64,000 nucleotides of DNA from Vibrio marinisediminis (GTDB taxonomy: Bacteria; Pseudomonadota; Gammaproteobacteria; Enterobacterales; Vibrionaceae): NCBI RefSeq assembly GCF_014050145.1, contig NZ_JACFYF010000001.1:372001-436000 (forward strand), in the 5' to 3' direction. The notes under the pieces were generated by a model. That model did no database searches. It was not told the origin of the DNA and saw only the letters and a program-made list of their open reading frames with translations. The translations under genes were made by a program, and so were the position numbers. Shown here piece after piece: positions 8,716 through 18,690 of this stretch (positions within the stretch are counted from its first letter, which is position 1; every line of letters starts with the position of its first letter).

Positions 8716-9666
8716 TTGAACTCAAATAGCCCACGCGTAGCAATATTGTCTCACGCAGACATTTCTTTCTTCGAACTTGGCTGCGCCGTTGAATTGTTTG
8801 CCCTGCCTAGACCTGAATTTGAGCACTGGTATCAAACGGATATTGTCAATTTAGATGATCGCCCAATTACCACGACGGGTTCAATCGTCATGCACACTCA
8901 GCATGTCGATGATCTTGAGCGCTACGATATGCTGGTCGTGCCAAGCTGGCCAACCCAACCCACTTCCATCGACAACCACCTGCGCCAGCAGATCACCCTA
9001 TTTGCAGCTCAAAACAAACGCATTCTTTCATTTTGCTCCGGTGCCTTTCTTCTAGCCGAACTAGGGCTTCTTGAGGGTAAGCAAGCCACGACTCACTGGG
9101 CATTTGAGCACAAGTTTCGCCAACGATTTCCGCAAGTTAATTACGCCAGCAATGTACTGTATGTCTTTGATGACAAGCTTGGCTGTTCGGCAGGTAGTGC
9201 GGCAGGGCTCGATCTCGGCTTGGCTGTAATTAGAGAGGATTTTGGCTATACCATCGCCAACCAAGTGGCAAAACGGTTAGTTGTTTCAGCGCATCGTAGT
9301 GGTGGGCAAGCGCAATTTGTGGATACACCTATGCTGCAAGTACCCAACCAGTTTTCACAAGCACTCGACTGGGCAAAAGCAAATTTAACTAAACCGATTC
9401 ACATCGATACGTTGGCGAGTAAAGCCAATATGTCACGGCGTACCTTTGACCGGAAGTTTCGTAGTAGTATGAACATCACCCCGCAAGAGTGGCTAATTAA
9501 GCAAAGAACCGAATTAGCAAAAGGTTTGCTAGAAAGCGAAGAGATCAACATTGAACAATTAGCCCAAAAGGCAGGGTTTAATAATGCCGTCAGCATGCGG
9601 CATCATTTCAAGCGCATTGTGGGGGTTTCGCCTAAGCAATACCGAACTCAATTTAACAGTGGCTAA
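8716..9666 (+). CDS. GlxA family transcriptional regulator (DJ-1/PfpI + AraC HTH)
   Basis: 316 residues. The N-terminal about 190 form a DJ-1/PfpI-like domain with the nucleophile-elbow Cys in ILSFCSGAFLLAELGLL. The C-terminal about 100 form an AraC double helix-turn-helix (IDTLASKANMSRRTFDRKF and IEQLAQKAGFNNAVSMRHHF). The start is a TTG, supported by an ideal AAGGAGGA at 8703-8710. Such proteins often sense small metabolites and activate nearby catabolic genes. Candidates here are the divergent rhodanese and the downstream monooxygenase-like gene. Confidence 0.92.
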   Translation: MNSNSPRVAILSHADISFFELGCAVELFALPRPEFEHWYQTDIVNLDDRPITTTGSIVMHTQHVDDLERYDMLVVPSWPTQPTSIDNHLRQQITLFAAQNKRILSFCSGAFLLAELGLLEGKQATTHWAFEHKFRQRFPQVNYASNVLYVFDDKLGCSAGSAAGLDLGLAVIREDFGYTIANQVAKRLVVSAHRSGGQAQFVDTPMLQVPNQFSQALDWAKANLTKPIHIDTLASKANMSRRTFDRKFRSSMNITPQEWLIKQRTELAKGLLESEEINIEQLAQKAGFNNAVSMRHHFKRIVGVSPKQYRTQFNSG

Positions 9667-9745
9667 CTGGTCCCCACTTAGCACAAATGTTTAAATGCCA
9701 TCTACACTTAGTGACATGTAAACAAACATTAGTAATGGTGGCACT

Positions 9746-10036
9746 ATGGCGCAGTTAACTATCGTCGCAAATATTGTGGCAAAGCCAGATAAAGTTGAAC
9801 TGGTAAAGAGTGAACTCATTAGCCTGATCGCTTTTACTCGAAATGAAAATGGCTGTGTAAACTACGATTTGCATCAAGATAACGCGAATCCAGCCATGTT
9901 TATTTTCTATGAAAATTGGTTAAGTCGCGAACTATGGCAAAAGCACATGTCTAATTCTCACATCGCTAAATATCTCAGTGCAACCGAAGGGGCGGTAGAC
10001 AGCTTTATCGTCCACGAAATGACAAAAATTGGTTAG
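9746..10036 (+). CDS. Antibiotic biosynthesis monooxygenase (ABM) domain protein, YgiN-like
   Basis: 96 residues in one ABM ferredoxin-like fold: TIVANIVAKPDKVELVKSEL, NENGCVNYDLHQDN and FIFYENWLSRELWQKHMSN are the family landmarks. E. coli YgiN has quinol monooxygenase activity, while other members have different or unknown roles. It lies 79 bp after the GlxA-type regulator on the same strand and ends at a terminator, so it may be that regulator's target. Confidence 0.87.
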   Translation: MAQLTIVANIVAKPDKVELVKSELISLIAFTRNENGCVNYDLHQDNANPAMFIFYENWLSRELWQKHMSNSHIAKYLSATEGAVDSFIVHEMTKIG

Positions 10037-10061
10037 CAGAAGCAATTTTGTTAGCAAAAGC

Positions 10062-10090
10062 AAAAAGCCCTATCATCATGACAGGGCTTG
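10062..10090. terminator. Bidirectional terminator
   Basis: AAGCCCT ... AGGGCTT stem with an A-run before it and no long T-run after it, lying between convergent genes. It best serves the minus-strand Cof gene. Confidence 0.7.
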
Positions 10091-10115
10091 AAAACATCAC
10101 AGTTTTAGAGCTTAA

Positions 10116-10919
10116 CTAGACGTTAAGCACCTTCTCTTTTATCACCATGATTACACCATTATTGATGTTGCTAGGCGCACTAAAACGAGCCAATTTCTTA
10201 ACTTCTGGATGAGCGTTTTCAACAGCGTAAGAGTGGTAACTCGACTTAAGCATTTCCACATCATTAAAGTAATCACCAAAACTCATGGTTTGTTCATGGG
10301 TGAAACCCAAAGTTTGTTGCAAGTGCTCAATAGCCGCACCTTTAGATGCCTCAGCATTCATCACATCAAGCCAGATACGGGCACTGACGACCACTTGGTT
10401 AGTGTCGCCAAATTTAGCATTTAATAGCGGGTAAACATGCTTTTCTGTGCTATCAAAATGACAGATAGCAATTTTAATAAACTCATCATCTACTTTAAGC
10501 AGGTCTTCCACATACTGACATTCGTGGTAGTACTTTTTAAGTTCTGTCAGTGCTTCAACATCTTGTGTTTCGATGTAAGCCGATTGCTTACCACACAGTA
10601 CAATGAATGCCCCTTCAATTTGACGAGCTTCCGTAATGATCCCCTCAACGACGTCATTACCGAGTGGGCAACAATAGAGCTCCTTGCCTTGGTGCATCAC
10701 CAATGTGCCATTCTCAGCGATGTACATTATTTCATCTTTAATTGGTCCAAAAGTTTGCTGCAAGCTCGCGTATTGACGACCTGATGCTGCTGCAAAAATG
10801 ATCCCTCTTTCCGTCAACTGTCGGTAAATATCATAAAACTCAGGGGATAACTGAGAAGACTCATTGAGTAAGGTGCCATCCATATCGGAAGCAATAAATT
10901 TAATCGGCTGTAGAGACAT
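10116..10919 (-). CDS. Cof-type HAD-IIB hydrolase (sugar phosphatase-like)
   Basis: 267 residues. Motif I is FIASDMDGTLLN with the nucleophile Asp, motif II is AAASGRQYASL, and motif IV is SFGDYFNDVEML. The intervening C2-type cap marks the Cof branch (YidA, Cof, YbiV group). Members dephosphorylate sugar phosphates, pyridoxal phosphate or FMN precursors, and sequence alone does not tell which. It appears monocistronic, with no strong Shine-Dalgarno. Confidence 0.9.
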   Translation of the reverse strand: MSLQPIKFIASDMDGTLLNESSQLSPEFYDIYRQLTERGIIFAAASGRQYASLQQTFGPIKDEIMYIAENGTLVMHQGKELYCCPLGNDVVEGIITEARQIEGAFIVLCGKQSAYIETQDVEALTELKKYYHECQYVEDLLKVDDEFIKIAICHFDSTEKHVYPLLNAKFGDTNQVVVSARIWLDVMNAEASKGAAIEHLQQTLGFTHEQTMSFGDYFNDVEMLKSSYHSYAVENAHPEVKKLARFSAPSNINNGVIMVIKEKVLNV

Positions 10920-11245
10920 TATTCGATACTTTTATAAACGCAGAACCAAGAGGTTGCTTGATCTCATTACGATTGTAAACCCCTAAAGGCGGAGAGACTT
11001 TTGCAAACTATATCCGCATTTATTTTCAATTCGGCATTGTTTCCAAAGCCCGCCATAGGTTTTTCTTTCAGAGCTAATATTTCCAGACCAACATTCTATG
11101 CCGGAACGAAAAATACTAAGTTAGCCCTACAGCGCTGGGAATAAGCCACACAATATGGATAATGGCTCAAATAGTTATATCACGCAGCATGGTAAGGCAA
11201 TCTATCATCGTCTTAGCTGTACAAACAGTGATTGAAAGGAATGAC

Positions 11246-13093
11246 ATGAACGCAACACAATTTCTCAATGAGCTTAATGCTCACTACCTAACAATTCACC
11301 GCACTAAAGAAGATTTCTTTTGGGACACCTATATGGGAATCAGTGACGATCACCAAGGTGCAGCTCAGGCGCAAACGCAATGGACTCAGTTTTTAAGCAG
11401 CACAGATAACCTTAGCCAAGTAAAACACTATCTGGCGCTGGTAGACGAGCTAAATGACGAGCACGAAAAACAAGCGACCAAGCATGCGCTCAATGGTTGG
11501 CTCACCGTTTTTGAAACTCACGGTATTGAAGACCCGACCACTGCGCAACAGCAAGCAGAGTTGATTCAATTCGAATCTGAGCTGTTTAAAGCGAAGCAAA
11601 ACCACCCAATGCAATATACCGACGACAGCGGCGAGTCAGTGGAAGGTTCACTGCCTGTTCTCGCTTCGGCAATTCGTACCAGCGACAACGAAAATACGCG
11701 CCAATCGGCTCATCAGGCATTACTACAGCTAGAGCAGTGGCTGCTCAATAACGGATTCCTTGAGTTAGTAAAACGCCGTAATCGTTTTGCTCGTTCACTC
11801 GGCTACGCCAACTATTTTGACTACTCTGTGCAAAAAACCGAACACATGAGTAGCAATGAGCTGTTTACCATTCTGGAAGATTTTGAGCAACGCACGCGCA
11901 GTGGGCATTTAGACGCACTGGCTAACCTAGCCGCTGAAAAAGGTCAATCTGCACTAGCAGGACACAATTTTGTCTATGCCTACTCTGGCGATGCGATGCG
12001 CGATCTCGATCCGTATGTGCCATTTTCGCAATCACTACGCCATTGGATCGCTTCATTTGGTCGACTTAACATCGACTATTCTGGTGCAGAGCTCACTCTT
12101 GACTTGCTCGACCGCAAAGGTAAATACCAAAACGGTTTTTGCCACGGTCCTATTCCATCGTTTTACGATCAAGGAAGCTGGATCGCAGCGAAAGTAAACT
12201 TCACCAGCAACGCCAAACCTGACCAAATAGGCAGTGGCTATAGTGGTATCAATACCTTCTTTCATGAAGGGGGGCATGCGGCTCACTTTGCCAACATCAA
12301 GCAAAACTCACCGTGTTTTTCTATCGAGTTTGCACCGACATCAATGGCGTATGCTGAAACTCAATCAATGTTCTGCGATAGCTTATTAAATGACGCTGAT
12401 TGGCTGAAGCTTTATGCACTTAATAGCCAAGGTGAAGCCGTACCTGATAGCATCATTGAGGCGATCACCACCAGCAAGCAGCCATTTAAGGCTTATGAAG
12501 AGCGTTCTATTTTAGTGGTGCCTTATTTTGAGCGTGCACTTTACCAATTAGGTGACGATGAATTGCAACCTGAACGTATCACAGCTCTTGCCCGCGCAAT
12601 GGAAAAACAGATCCTAGGTTTAGATTGCGGTCCTCGCCCATTGATGGCAATTCCTCACTTACTCTCCGATGAGTCAGCGTGTTCATACCAAGGTTACTTA
12701 CTTGCCCATATGGCGGTATATCAAACTCGAGCCTATTTCTTAGGTCAGTTTGGCTACTTAACCGACAATCCAAAAATTGGACCACTATTGTGTGAACATT
12801 ATTGGAAGCCGGGGAATAGCATCACCCACAATGACACTATCAAGAGCCTGACTGGCGAAGGGTTTAATGCCAAGTATCTGGCTGACGAATGTAACCTTAC
12901 CGCTGAGCAAGCATGGCAAACCCAGCAACAGAAAATTGCAGCGCTAAACACTCGTAGCCAGCAAGAACCTGCAGCGTTGAATGCCAAGATAACCGTGGTT
13001 GATGGTGCAAAAGAGCTAGCGACTAATGCCAATTCCAATGCCGAAATGTGTCAGCAATTTGAGCGCTACATAGAGCAAACTTACGGCTGTTGA
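11246..13093 (+). CDS. M3 family zinc metallopeptidase (oligopeptidase)
   Basis: 615 residues from ATG 11246, which has GAAAGGA five bases upstream; an earlier in-frame start at 11162 lacks a ribosome site. The zinc motif reads FFHEGGHAAHF (HEXXH), and a second metal-ligand region lies about 25 residues later (SMAYAETQSMFCD). The all-helical scaffold with an N-terminal about 200-residue lid is typical of PepF/oligopeptidase-A-like enzymes. It probably degrades short peptides in the cytoplasm, as there is no signal peptide. A clear intrinsic terminator follows. Confidence 0.9.
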   Translation: MNATQFLNELNAHYLTIHRTKEDFFWDTYMGISDDHQGAAQAQTQWTQFLSSTDNLSQVKHYLALVDELNDEHEKQATKHALNGWLTVFETHGIEDPTTAQQQAELIQFESELFKAKQNHPMQYTDDSGESVEGSLPVLASAIRTSDNENTRQSAHQALLQLEQWLLNNGFLELVKRRNRFARSLGYANYFDYSVQKTEHMSSNELFTILEDFEQRTRSGHLDALANLAAEKGQSALAGHNFVYAYSGDAMRDLDPYVPFSQSLRHWIASFGRLNIDYSGAELTLDLLDRKGKYQNGFCHGPIPSFYDQGSWIAAKVNFTSNAKPDQIGSGYSGINTFFHEGGHAAHFANIKQNSPCFSIEFAPTSMAYAETQSMFCDSLLNDADWLKLYALNSQGEAVPDSIIEAITTSKQPFKAYEERSILVVPYFERALYQLGDDELQPERITALARAMEKQILGLDCGPRPLMAIPHLLSDESACSYQGYLLAHMAVYQTRAYFLGQFGYLTDNPKIGPLLCEHYWKPGNSITHNDTIKSLTGEGFNAKYLADECNLTAEQAWQTQQQKIAALNTRSQQEPAALNAKITVVDGAKELATNANSNAEMCQQFERYIEQTYGC

Positions 13094-13157
13094 TTTAAGT
13101 GGCACACAAGTTAGTGATGGGTCTCAGACCGTTCATCAATAGCCAGTAGAGCCCCCC

Positions 13158-13188
13158 CCAAAGCCGCTTCCACGCGGCTTTTTTTATT
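13158..13188 (+). terminator. Intrinsic terminator after M3 peptidase
   Basis: AAAGCCGC-TTCCAC-GCGGCTTTTTTT, directly preceded by a run of eight C. Confidence 0.9.
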
Positions 13189-13351
13189 AACATCAAAAGC
13201 TCAAATATGAAGCATATTCAACCTGGATAAAGGTTAAGTACTCCACCTATGTCATGAGGAAATCGATTATTTCACTTGAATAGCTATTCATTACTTGTTG
13301 ATTGATACACTCAGGCCTATGATAGCGACGATCAAAGAAGTGAGTGATTGT

Positions 13352-13840
13352 ATGAATTGTCAGTGGATTAAACAGTGCCGTGTGTTGAGCGTAATGCTTA
13401 GCTTGCTGCTTGCCTGTTTGTTTGCTGGCGCAGGTTATGCGGGTACTATTGAAGCACCAAGCGCATCAGCCCCTATTGTAAAACCACTGCTCACCCAGCC
13501 GATTGATGTTGCAAGCCACCAGCCTCAGAAAGAATCTTCTGATGCCGCTCGGCAAATAGAGGTGGAGCAGCGCTCTCCAGCAAAATCACTCTCCCCTAAT
13601 CTAACTTCAATATTACGTAATGGCTCATTTATTCCTGAGCGCATGTACGAATCAGAACCCACTTATGAGCTCGTCGTAGATTTCGCAGAGGTCCATGCCA
13701 ATACGCTGGTTTGGCGCGTTTATCTCACGCTCGACAATTGGTATGACTGGACACTGCACCCACCCTCGACAATGCACCGCATAGCTGGTTGGAAAGAGTC
13801 AAACATTCTTTATCGGTTTATCAGTCAAGCCGACGCCTAA
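13352..13840 (+). CDS. Secreted or periplasmic hypothetical protein upstream of secDF
   Basis: 162 residues from ATG 13352, with another possible ATG at 13319. The start is a signal peptide: VLSVMLSLLLACLFAGAGYAG, probably cut after GYA. A low-complexity Ser/Pro/Gln segment follows, then a conserved-looking C-terminal domain rich in Trp and Tyr (VWRVYLTLDNWYDW). It lies about 120 bp before secD on the same strand. I do not recognise a family; a link with the SecDF pair is only positional. Confidence 0.65.
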   Translation: MNCQWIKQCRVLSVMLSLLLACLFAGAGYAGTIEAPSASAPIVKPLLTQPIDVASHQPQKESSDAARQIEVEQRSPAKSLSPNLTSILRNGSFIPERMYESEPTYELVVDFAEVHANTLVWRVYLTLDNWYDWTLHPPSTMHRIAGWKESNILYRFISQADA

Positions 13841-13961
13841 CATTCTTCTTTCCCTTTATCGTGCTCTTAAGTGAGCTCGAAGTGTCACTGCTGCGCGTTT
13901 AAAAAAGTGCCTCGCGTGACGACTACAACTCATGTTGGCGTATGCCAACGAGAAGAATGTT

Positions 13962-15776
13962 ATGCATAAAAACAAAACCAATCGAACCGTGCTGAACCGT
14001 TACGCAGCATGGAAATACGTGGTGCTCATCACCACTATCATCATCATGCTGTTAAGTGCGCTACCATCGTGGTTTGGCGAAGACGCAGCGGTGATCATCA
14101 ACCACAAAACCTCACCACTCTCTGTTGTCACAGTAAAACAGCAGCTAGAAGCTCATGGCATGGATGTTAAACGCATTGACCAACGAGACGGTGAAACCAC
14201 CATAGTATTGGCAAGCACAAGCGAGCAAAACCGCGCCAAAACATTTTTGGCTGACTTCACTCCTGAAGATGACGTGGTCACACTCGCTATGGTTCCAGCT
14301 GCGCCAAGTTGGTTGCTAGAAATGGGCTTTAAACCGATCAAACTCGGTCTCGACTTACGAGGCGGTGTTCAGTTTCTACTGGACGTCGACATGAACCAAG
14401 TTTATCAATCACATGCTCAACAAGCCGAAGAAGCGATCAAAGGTTACGCTCGTGAGCAGCGTTTCCGTGGTGTTCGTGTCGATGTTAGCCGTGACGCTAA
14501 TCTGTACATCAAAGCGCCGAATGAAAAAGCGTTGGATTCATTACGTCAGTACGTTCGTGAGCAATACCCTCAATGGCAAGTACGCGGTGAAGGCGACCTA
14601 GGGCTAAAAATGGCGCTGGTTGATTCAGAGAAACAAACGCTAACCAGCCTAACCGTACAGCAAAACCTGCAAACAATGCGCAGCCGTATTGAAGAACTGG
14701 GTATTACTGAAGCCGCTGTACAGCGCCAAGGTGAACACCGCATTCGTATCGAGCTACCGGGTGTACAAGACCCTGCGGCAGCGAAGAACGTAATTGGTGC
14801 CACTGCCAGCCTTGCATTCTACGAAGTAAAACCTGAGCGCTCTGTTGGCACTATCATGATCCCTGACCAAAGTGGTCGTCCTATTCACGTAGTGCGTAAA
14901 CCCGTACTTAGTGGCGAACACATTGTTGACGCTCGTGCTGGGATGGGTGAAATGGGCATGCCAGAGGTAAACATATCTCTCGATTCCACTGGCGGCAAAA
15001 TGATGTCTGATTTTTCAGGCAAACACATCGGCAAACCAATGGCGACGGGCTATAGCGAATACAGCCGAGATAACGAAGGTAACGTCGAACAATCCAACAC
15101 CATTATCAGTGTCGCGACGATTCAATCTCAACTAGGCAATCGCTTTAGAATTACTGGTGTCGGTCAACTGAATGAAGCGCAAGATTTAGCCTTATTGCTC
15201 CGTGCAGGCTCGCTAACTGCACCAGTAACAATTGTAGAAGAACGCACCATTGGTCCATCTCTGGGCGCTGAAAACATCGAAAACGGTTTTGCCGCACTGG
15301 CTCTTGGCTTGAGTTTGACCTTGCTATTTATGGCCGTTTGGTACCGTAAGTTGGGTTGGGTGGCGAACTTTGCCTTGTTGATCAACATGGTGATGCTACT
15401 CGGCTTGATCGCGCTGCTGCCAGGTGCCGTACTTACCCTACCGGGTATTGCAGGTTTGGTATTAACCATAGGTATGGCGGTCGATACTAACGTGCTGATC
15501 TTTGAACGTATCAAAGAAAAGCTTCGCGAAGGGCGTAGCCTTGCTCAATCGATTGACCTTGGTTTTAGCAGCGCATTCGCGACAATCCTCGACTCAAACA
15601 TCACTACCCTTATTTCGGCAGGTACGCTATACGCCATTGGTAATGGTCCAATCCAAGGCTTTGCCTTAACTCTCGGTCTTGGTCTGTTGACCAGTATGTT
15701 CACTGGCATTTTTGCCTCTCGCGCAGTGATCAACATTATTTGGGGTAAAGATTCACGTCGTGGTGTGAGGGTATAA
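13962..15776 (+). CDS. secD: Protein translocase subunit SecD
   Basis: 604 residues with SecD architecture: N-terminal helix, large periplasmic P1 domain, then five C-terminal helices. Diagnostic segments are LGLDLRGGVQFLLDVD (D1), RIEELGITEAAVQRQGEHRIRIELPG and LTIGMAVDTNVLIFERIKE, the proton-relay Asp-Arg region in TM4. SecDF uses proton or sodium motive force to pull exported proteins through SecYEG. I chose ATG 13962 (MHKNKTNRTVL); an upstream ATG at 13932 is possible. No yajC or tgt is nearby, so this looks like the accessory secDF set that many vibrios carry. Confidence 0.95.
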   Translation: MHKNKTNRTVLNRYAAWKYVVLITTIIIMLLSALPSWFGEDAAVIINHKTSPLSVVTVKQQLEAHGMDVKRIDQRDGETTIVLASTSEQNRAKTFLADFTPEDDVVTLAMVPAAPSWLLEMGFKPIKLGLDLRGGVQFLLDVDMNQVYQSHAQQAEEAIKGYAREQRFRGVRVDVSRDANLYIKAPNEKALDSLRQYVREQYPQWQVRGEGDLGLKMALVDSEKQTLTSLTVQQNLQTMRSRIEELGITEAAVQRQGEHRIRIELPGVQDPAAAKNVIGATASLAFYEVKPERSVGTIMIPDQSGRPIHVVRKPVLSGEHIVDARAGMGEMGMPEVNISLDSTGGKMMSDFSGKHIGKPMATGYSEYSRDNEGNVEQSNTIISVATIQSQLGNRFRITGVGQLNEAQDLALLLRAGSLTAPVTIVEERTIGPSLGAENIENGFAALALGLSLTLLFMAVWYRKLGWVANFALLINMVMLLGLIALLPGAVLTLPGIAGLVLTIGMAVDTNVLIFERIKEKLREGRSLAQSIDLGFSSAFATILDSNITTLISAGTLYAIGNGPIQGFALTLGLGLLTSMFTGIFASRAVINIIWGKDSRRGVRV

Positions 15777-15778
15777 CT

Positions 15779-16675
15779 ATGTTAACTTTAAGCAAACTAA
15801 CTAAATGGCGTCACGCAGGTAGCCTGCTTTCTTGCCTATTAATCATCGCCTCCCTCTTTGTTCTAGTAACGAAAGGACTTAACTTTGGTCTCGACTTTAC
15901 TGGCGGTATGATCAGCGAAGTGCGCTTAGACAGCACACTAACCGCTCCGCAGATCCAGCAAAAGTTGGAAGCCGCCTTGCACCAACCAGTATCAGTGGTA
16001 GCTACCGGAGATGAAGGTCAATGGATGCTACGCTACGCAGCACCAGAAAACCTACAACAGCAGCCAGAGATCAAACCGCTGCTAGAGAGCTTTTCGAATA
16101 AAGTTGAGATGATTAACGTCAGCTTAGTGGGACCGCAAGTTGGTCAAGAATTGGCAGAACAAGGCGGCTTAGCAGTGTTGATCACCCTGTTGGTTATTTT
16201 AGGCTACTTAAGCTTCCGCTTTGAATGGCGTTTGGCATCAGGTGCATTAATGGCATTAATGCACGATGTGGTACTCCTATTGGGCTTCTTTGCCTTCACT
16301 GGGTTGGAGTTTAACCTTACTGTATTGGCGGCACTACTTGCCGTGCTAGGTTACTCATTGAATGACTCGATCATCATTTCAGACCGCATACGCGAGCTAC
16401 TTAAAGCCAATGTGACGCTGCCGATTGCAGAGTTAAATAACCAAGCGATCCTCAATACGCTGTCACGAACCTTGATCACTTCAGGCACAACCCTGATCTC
16501 TGTCGTGTCACTATGGCTACTTGGTGGTGAACCACTCTACGGCTTCTCAATAACCATGTTTATCGGTATTGTTGCGGGTACATGGTCAACCATGACAATA
16601 GCCACCATTATTCCTGAAATGGCGAAGCTTGGACCTCAGCATTATGCACCCGAAGCAATTTCGGATGCACCATAG
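15779..16675 (+). CDS. secF: Protein translocase subunit SecF
   Basis: 298 residues, starting 2 bp after the secD stop, so certainly co-transcribed. It carries GLNFGLDFTGGMISEV, the SecF counterpart of the SecD D1 motif, and VLGYSLNDSIIISDRIRE in the TM4 region. A SecD_SecF-type six-helix membrane domain completes it. It works with SecD as a heterodimer in the inner membrane. Confidence 0.95.
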   Translation: MLTLSKLTKWRHAGSLLSCLLIIASLFVLVTKGLNFGLDFTGGMISEVRLDSTLTAPQIQQKLEAALHQPVSVVATGDEGQWMLRYAAPENLQQQPEIKPLLESFSNKVEMINVSLVGPQVGQELAEQGGLAVLITLLVILGYLSFRFEWRLASGALMALMHDVVLLLGFFAFTGLEFNLTVLAALLAVLGYSLNDSIIISDRIRELLKANVTLPIAELNNQAILNTLSRTLITSGTTLISVVSLWLLGGEPLYGFSITMFIGIVAGTWSTMTIATIIPEMAKLGPQHYAPEAISDAP

Positions 16676-16743
16676 ACCACTTGAGATTACAGCTTCATAA
16701 AATAGATACCCTCACCTGTTAGAGGGTATAAAGTGCGAAGTAA

Positions 16744-16772
16744 AACAGACCCACAATCGGGTCTGTTTTTTT
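16744..16772 (+). terminator. Intrinsic terminator after secF
   Basis: AACAGACCC-acaatc-GGGTCTGTT followed by a T-run. A second hairpin (ATACCCTC ... GAGGGTAT) lies about 10 bp upstream. This one probably serves both convergent genes. Confidence 0.85.
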
Positions 16773-18201
16773 ATCTAAGAAATAGCTTGGACAACAATTT
16801 TTTCAACGGAATTTGATGTTCCATCAACCAAGTTGATCTAGGTAGCCATGCAGGACTAGTCAGTACCGTTTTGGCTTTAGAAAAGGTACGAAAACCTTCA
16901 ATGCCATGATAATGCCCCATCCCAGAGTGACCCACCCCACCAAACGGAGCATCTTTAGCAGAAACATGCATTAAAGTGTCATTGATGCACAACCCGCCAC
17001 TATGAGTTTGGGTACGCACTTGCTCTATCAATTTTTTATCTTTGCTCATCAAGTAAAGCGCTAAAGGTCTTGGTCTGTTTTCAATGTACTCAAAAACTTG
17101 GTGGATATGTCGGTAACCCACAATGGGTAATACCGGTCCGAAGATCTCCTCTTGCATCACGACCATGCCATCACTCAAATTGGTTAGTAAATGAGGCAGC
17201 ATAGTTCGCTCATGAAGAGACTTGGCTTTGATGGTATGAACCGTTGCGCCTTTCTGCTGCGCATCATCAACATAACTGGCTAAGCGATCAAACTGCGCTT
17301 GGTTAATAATTTGAGTGAGCGGCTTACCGCTATCAATAAAGATCTCTCGATAACGATTCAAATAGCGCTCAATAAATTGAGCCTCAAGCTCCTGCGGTAA
17401 CAACACATAATCGGGAGCGACACAGATTTGCCCTGCATTGATCGATTTCGCCATCAACACCGAATCCACGGCTTTATCGATATCCGCATCGGGTGCAATA
17501 ATGACTGGTGATTTTCCACCTAGCTCCAACGTAACTGGGGTTAAATTTCGTGCTGCTTGCTCTGCGACTAATGTGCCCACTTTGGTTGACCCAGTGAATA
17601 AGAGATGGTCGAAAGGCAATTGTGAAAAGTACTGAGCGATCTCAACATCACCTTCCACCACAAACACATATGACTCTACAAAAGAAAGAATTTGGCTAAG
17701 AATTTGGTTGGTATTCGGCGTATGTTCACTGAGTTTAACCATCACCCGGTTACCGGCAGCAATGGCAGTCGCGATAGGACCAATACTCAAAAATATCGGG
17801 AAGTTCCAAGGCACGATTACCCCGACGACACCGAGCGGCTGATAAATAACTTCCAGTTTAGACGGAGCCAACATTAACCCTGCTCGGCGCTTAGAAGGCT
17901 TCATCCAACGCTTCAGATGCTTAATGGTGTAGTTGATATGCTCTACCGCAGGCAGCAAATCACAAATGGTGCTATCAAATTCGCTACGATAACCATAATC
18001 ATCGCAGAGTGCTTTTTCCAACTCTGGCTGAAACTTCAGCAAAGCAAGTTTCAGCTTCTCTAGCCGTGCTTGGCGTGCCTCAATGCTAGCGTAGGGTTCT
18101 GTTTGATATAACGCCCCCATCTCCTCAAACAGAGCTTCTAACTCTGATTGCGACTTAACATGCGCTTTTTGCCAACGATTAAGATCGACCACTTTCTCCA
18201 T
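16771..18201 (-). CDS. Aldehyde dehydrogenase (coniferyl-aldehyde dehydrogenase type)
   Basis: 476 residues of the ALDH superfamily. The general base Glu lies in LELGGKSPVII and the catalytic Cys in NAGQICVAPDYVL, with the NAD-binding region around GVVGVIVPWNFPIFLSIGP. The AGQICVAPDY context and C-terminal hydrophobic tail match the CalB-like group, which oxidises aromatic or fatty aldehydes. It appears monocistronic. True substrate is unknown; general aldehyde detoxification is plausible. Confidence 0.9.
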   Translation of the reverse strand: MEKVVDLNRWQKAHVKSQSELEALFEEMGALYQTEPYASIEARQARLEKLKLALLKFQPELEKALCDDYGYRSEFDSTICDLLPAVEHINYTIKHLKRWMKPSKRRAGLMLAPSKLEVIYQPLGVVGVIVPWNFPIFLSIGPIATAIAAGNRVMVKLSEHTPNTNQILSQILSFVESYVFVVEGDVEIAQYFSQLPFDHLLFTGSTKVGTLVAEQAARNLTPVTLELGGKSPVIIAPDADIDKAVDSVLMAKSINAGQICVAPDYVLLPQELEAQFIERYLNRYREIFIDSGKPLTQIINQAQFDRLASYVDDAQQKGATVHTIKAKSLHERTMLPHLLTNLSDGMVVMQEEIFGPVLPIVGYRHIHQVFEYIENRPRPLALYLMSKDKKLIEQVRTQTHSGGLCINDTLMHVSAKDAPFGGVGHSGMGHYHGIEGFRTFSKAKTVLTSPAWLPRSTWLMEHQIPLKKLLSKLFLR

Positions 18202-18258
18202 TGCTTACTTTACCTTCACAAATGAACAAAATAAGGGTAGCCATTTTTTTTAGAAAAA

Positions 18259-18690
18259 TCACTGGCGCTCTACTATCCAGCTACCTTTACAAGGACCATT
18301 GGTTAAATACCAACGCCCTTCAATCCGGTTGCCAGAAGCTTGACCAGTAAAACGATAATCCCATTGTCGATTGGTGGCATATAGGGTCAATCCCCCTTGC
18401 TCATCAATCCAACCTTTCAAAGAGGTTCCATTATAAGTCAGTGTTAGCCGAACCAAACCCTCTTTGACGTTTCCCGTGATCGTTGTACGTTCACAAAGGT
18501 TGTTACCAGTGACGTCAACTCGCTTACCAACCCATTCGCCATCAAACTCCTTGGCAACGTCAAAGCCTGGTTGATCAGGTAATTTAGGAAAGCGTTCCGC
18601 ATTGCTAGAACCGAATAAACCGAATTGGTTACCAACAATCATAAATAACCCAAACCCGATTGCGGTCGCTATCACCACTGCTTTTTTCAT
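18259..18690 (-). CDS. Hypothetical membrane-anchored or exported protein
   Basis: 143 residues from ATG 18690; a GTG three codons upstream lies within the ribosome-site region (AGAGGTGG). An N-terminal hydrophobic helix (AVVIATAIGFGLFMIVG) precedes a soluble beta-rich domain with two Cys (NNLCERTTITG and NGPCKGSWIVE) that could form a disulfide. The pattern FDGEWVGKR...IEGRWYLTNGPCKGSW resembles small lipocalin-like or META-like barrels. I recognise no named family. It lies 58 bp upstream of the aldehyde dehydrogenase on the same strand. Confidence 0.7.
   Translation of the reverse strand: MKKAVVIATAIGFGLFMIVGNQFGLFGSSNAERFPKLPDQPGFDVAKEFDGEWVGKRVDVTGNNLCERTTITGNVKEGLVRLTLTYNGTSLKGWIDEQGGLTLYATNRQWDYRFTGQASGNRIEGRWYLTNGPCKGSWIVERQ

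Noticed and set aside
15164-15514. 116-codon antisense frame inside secD
   Set aside because: Shadow of a strong conserved gene; Ser/Lys/Pro-rich composition typical of antisense frames.
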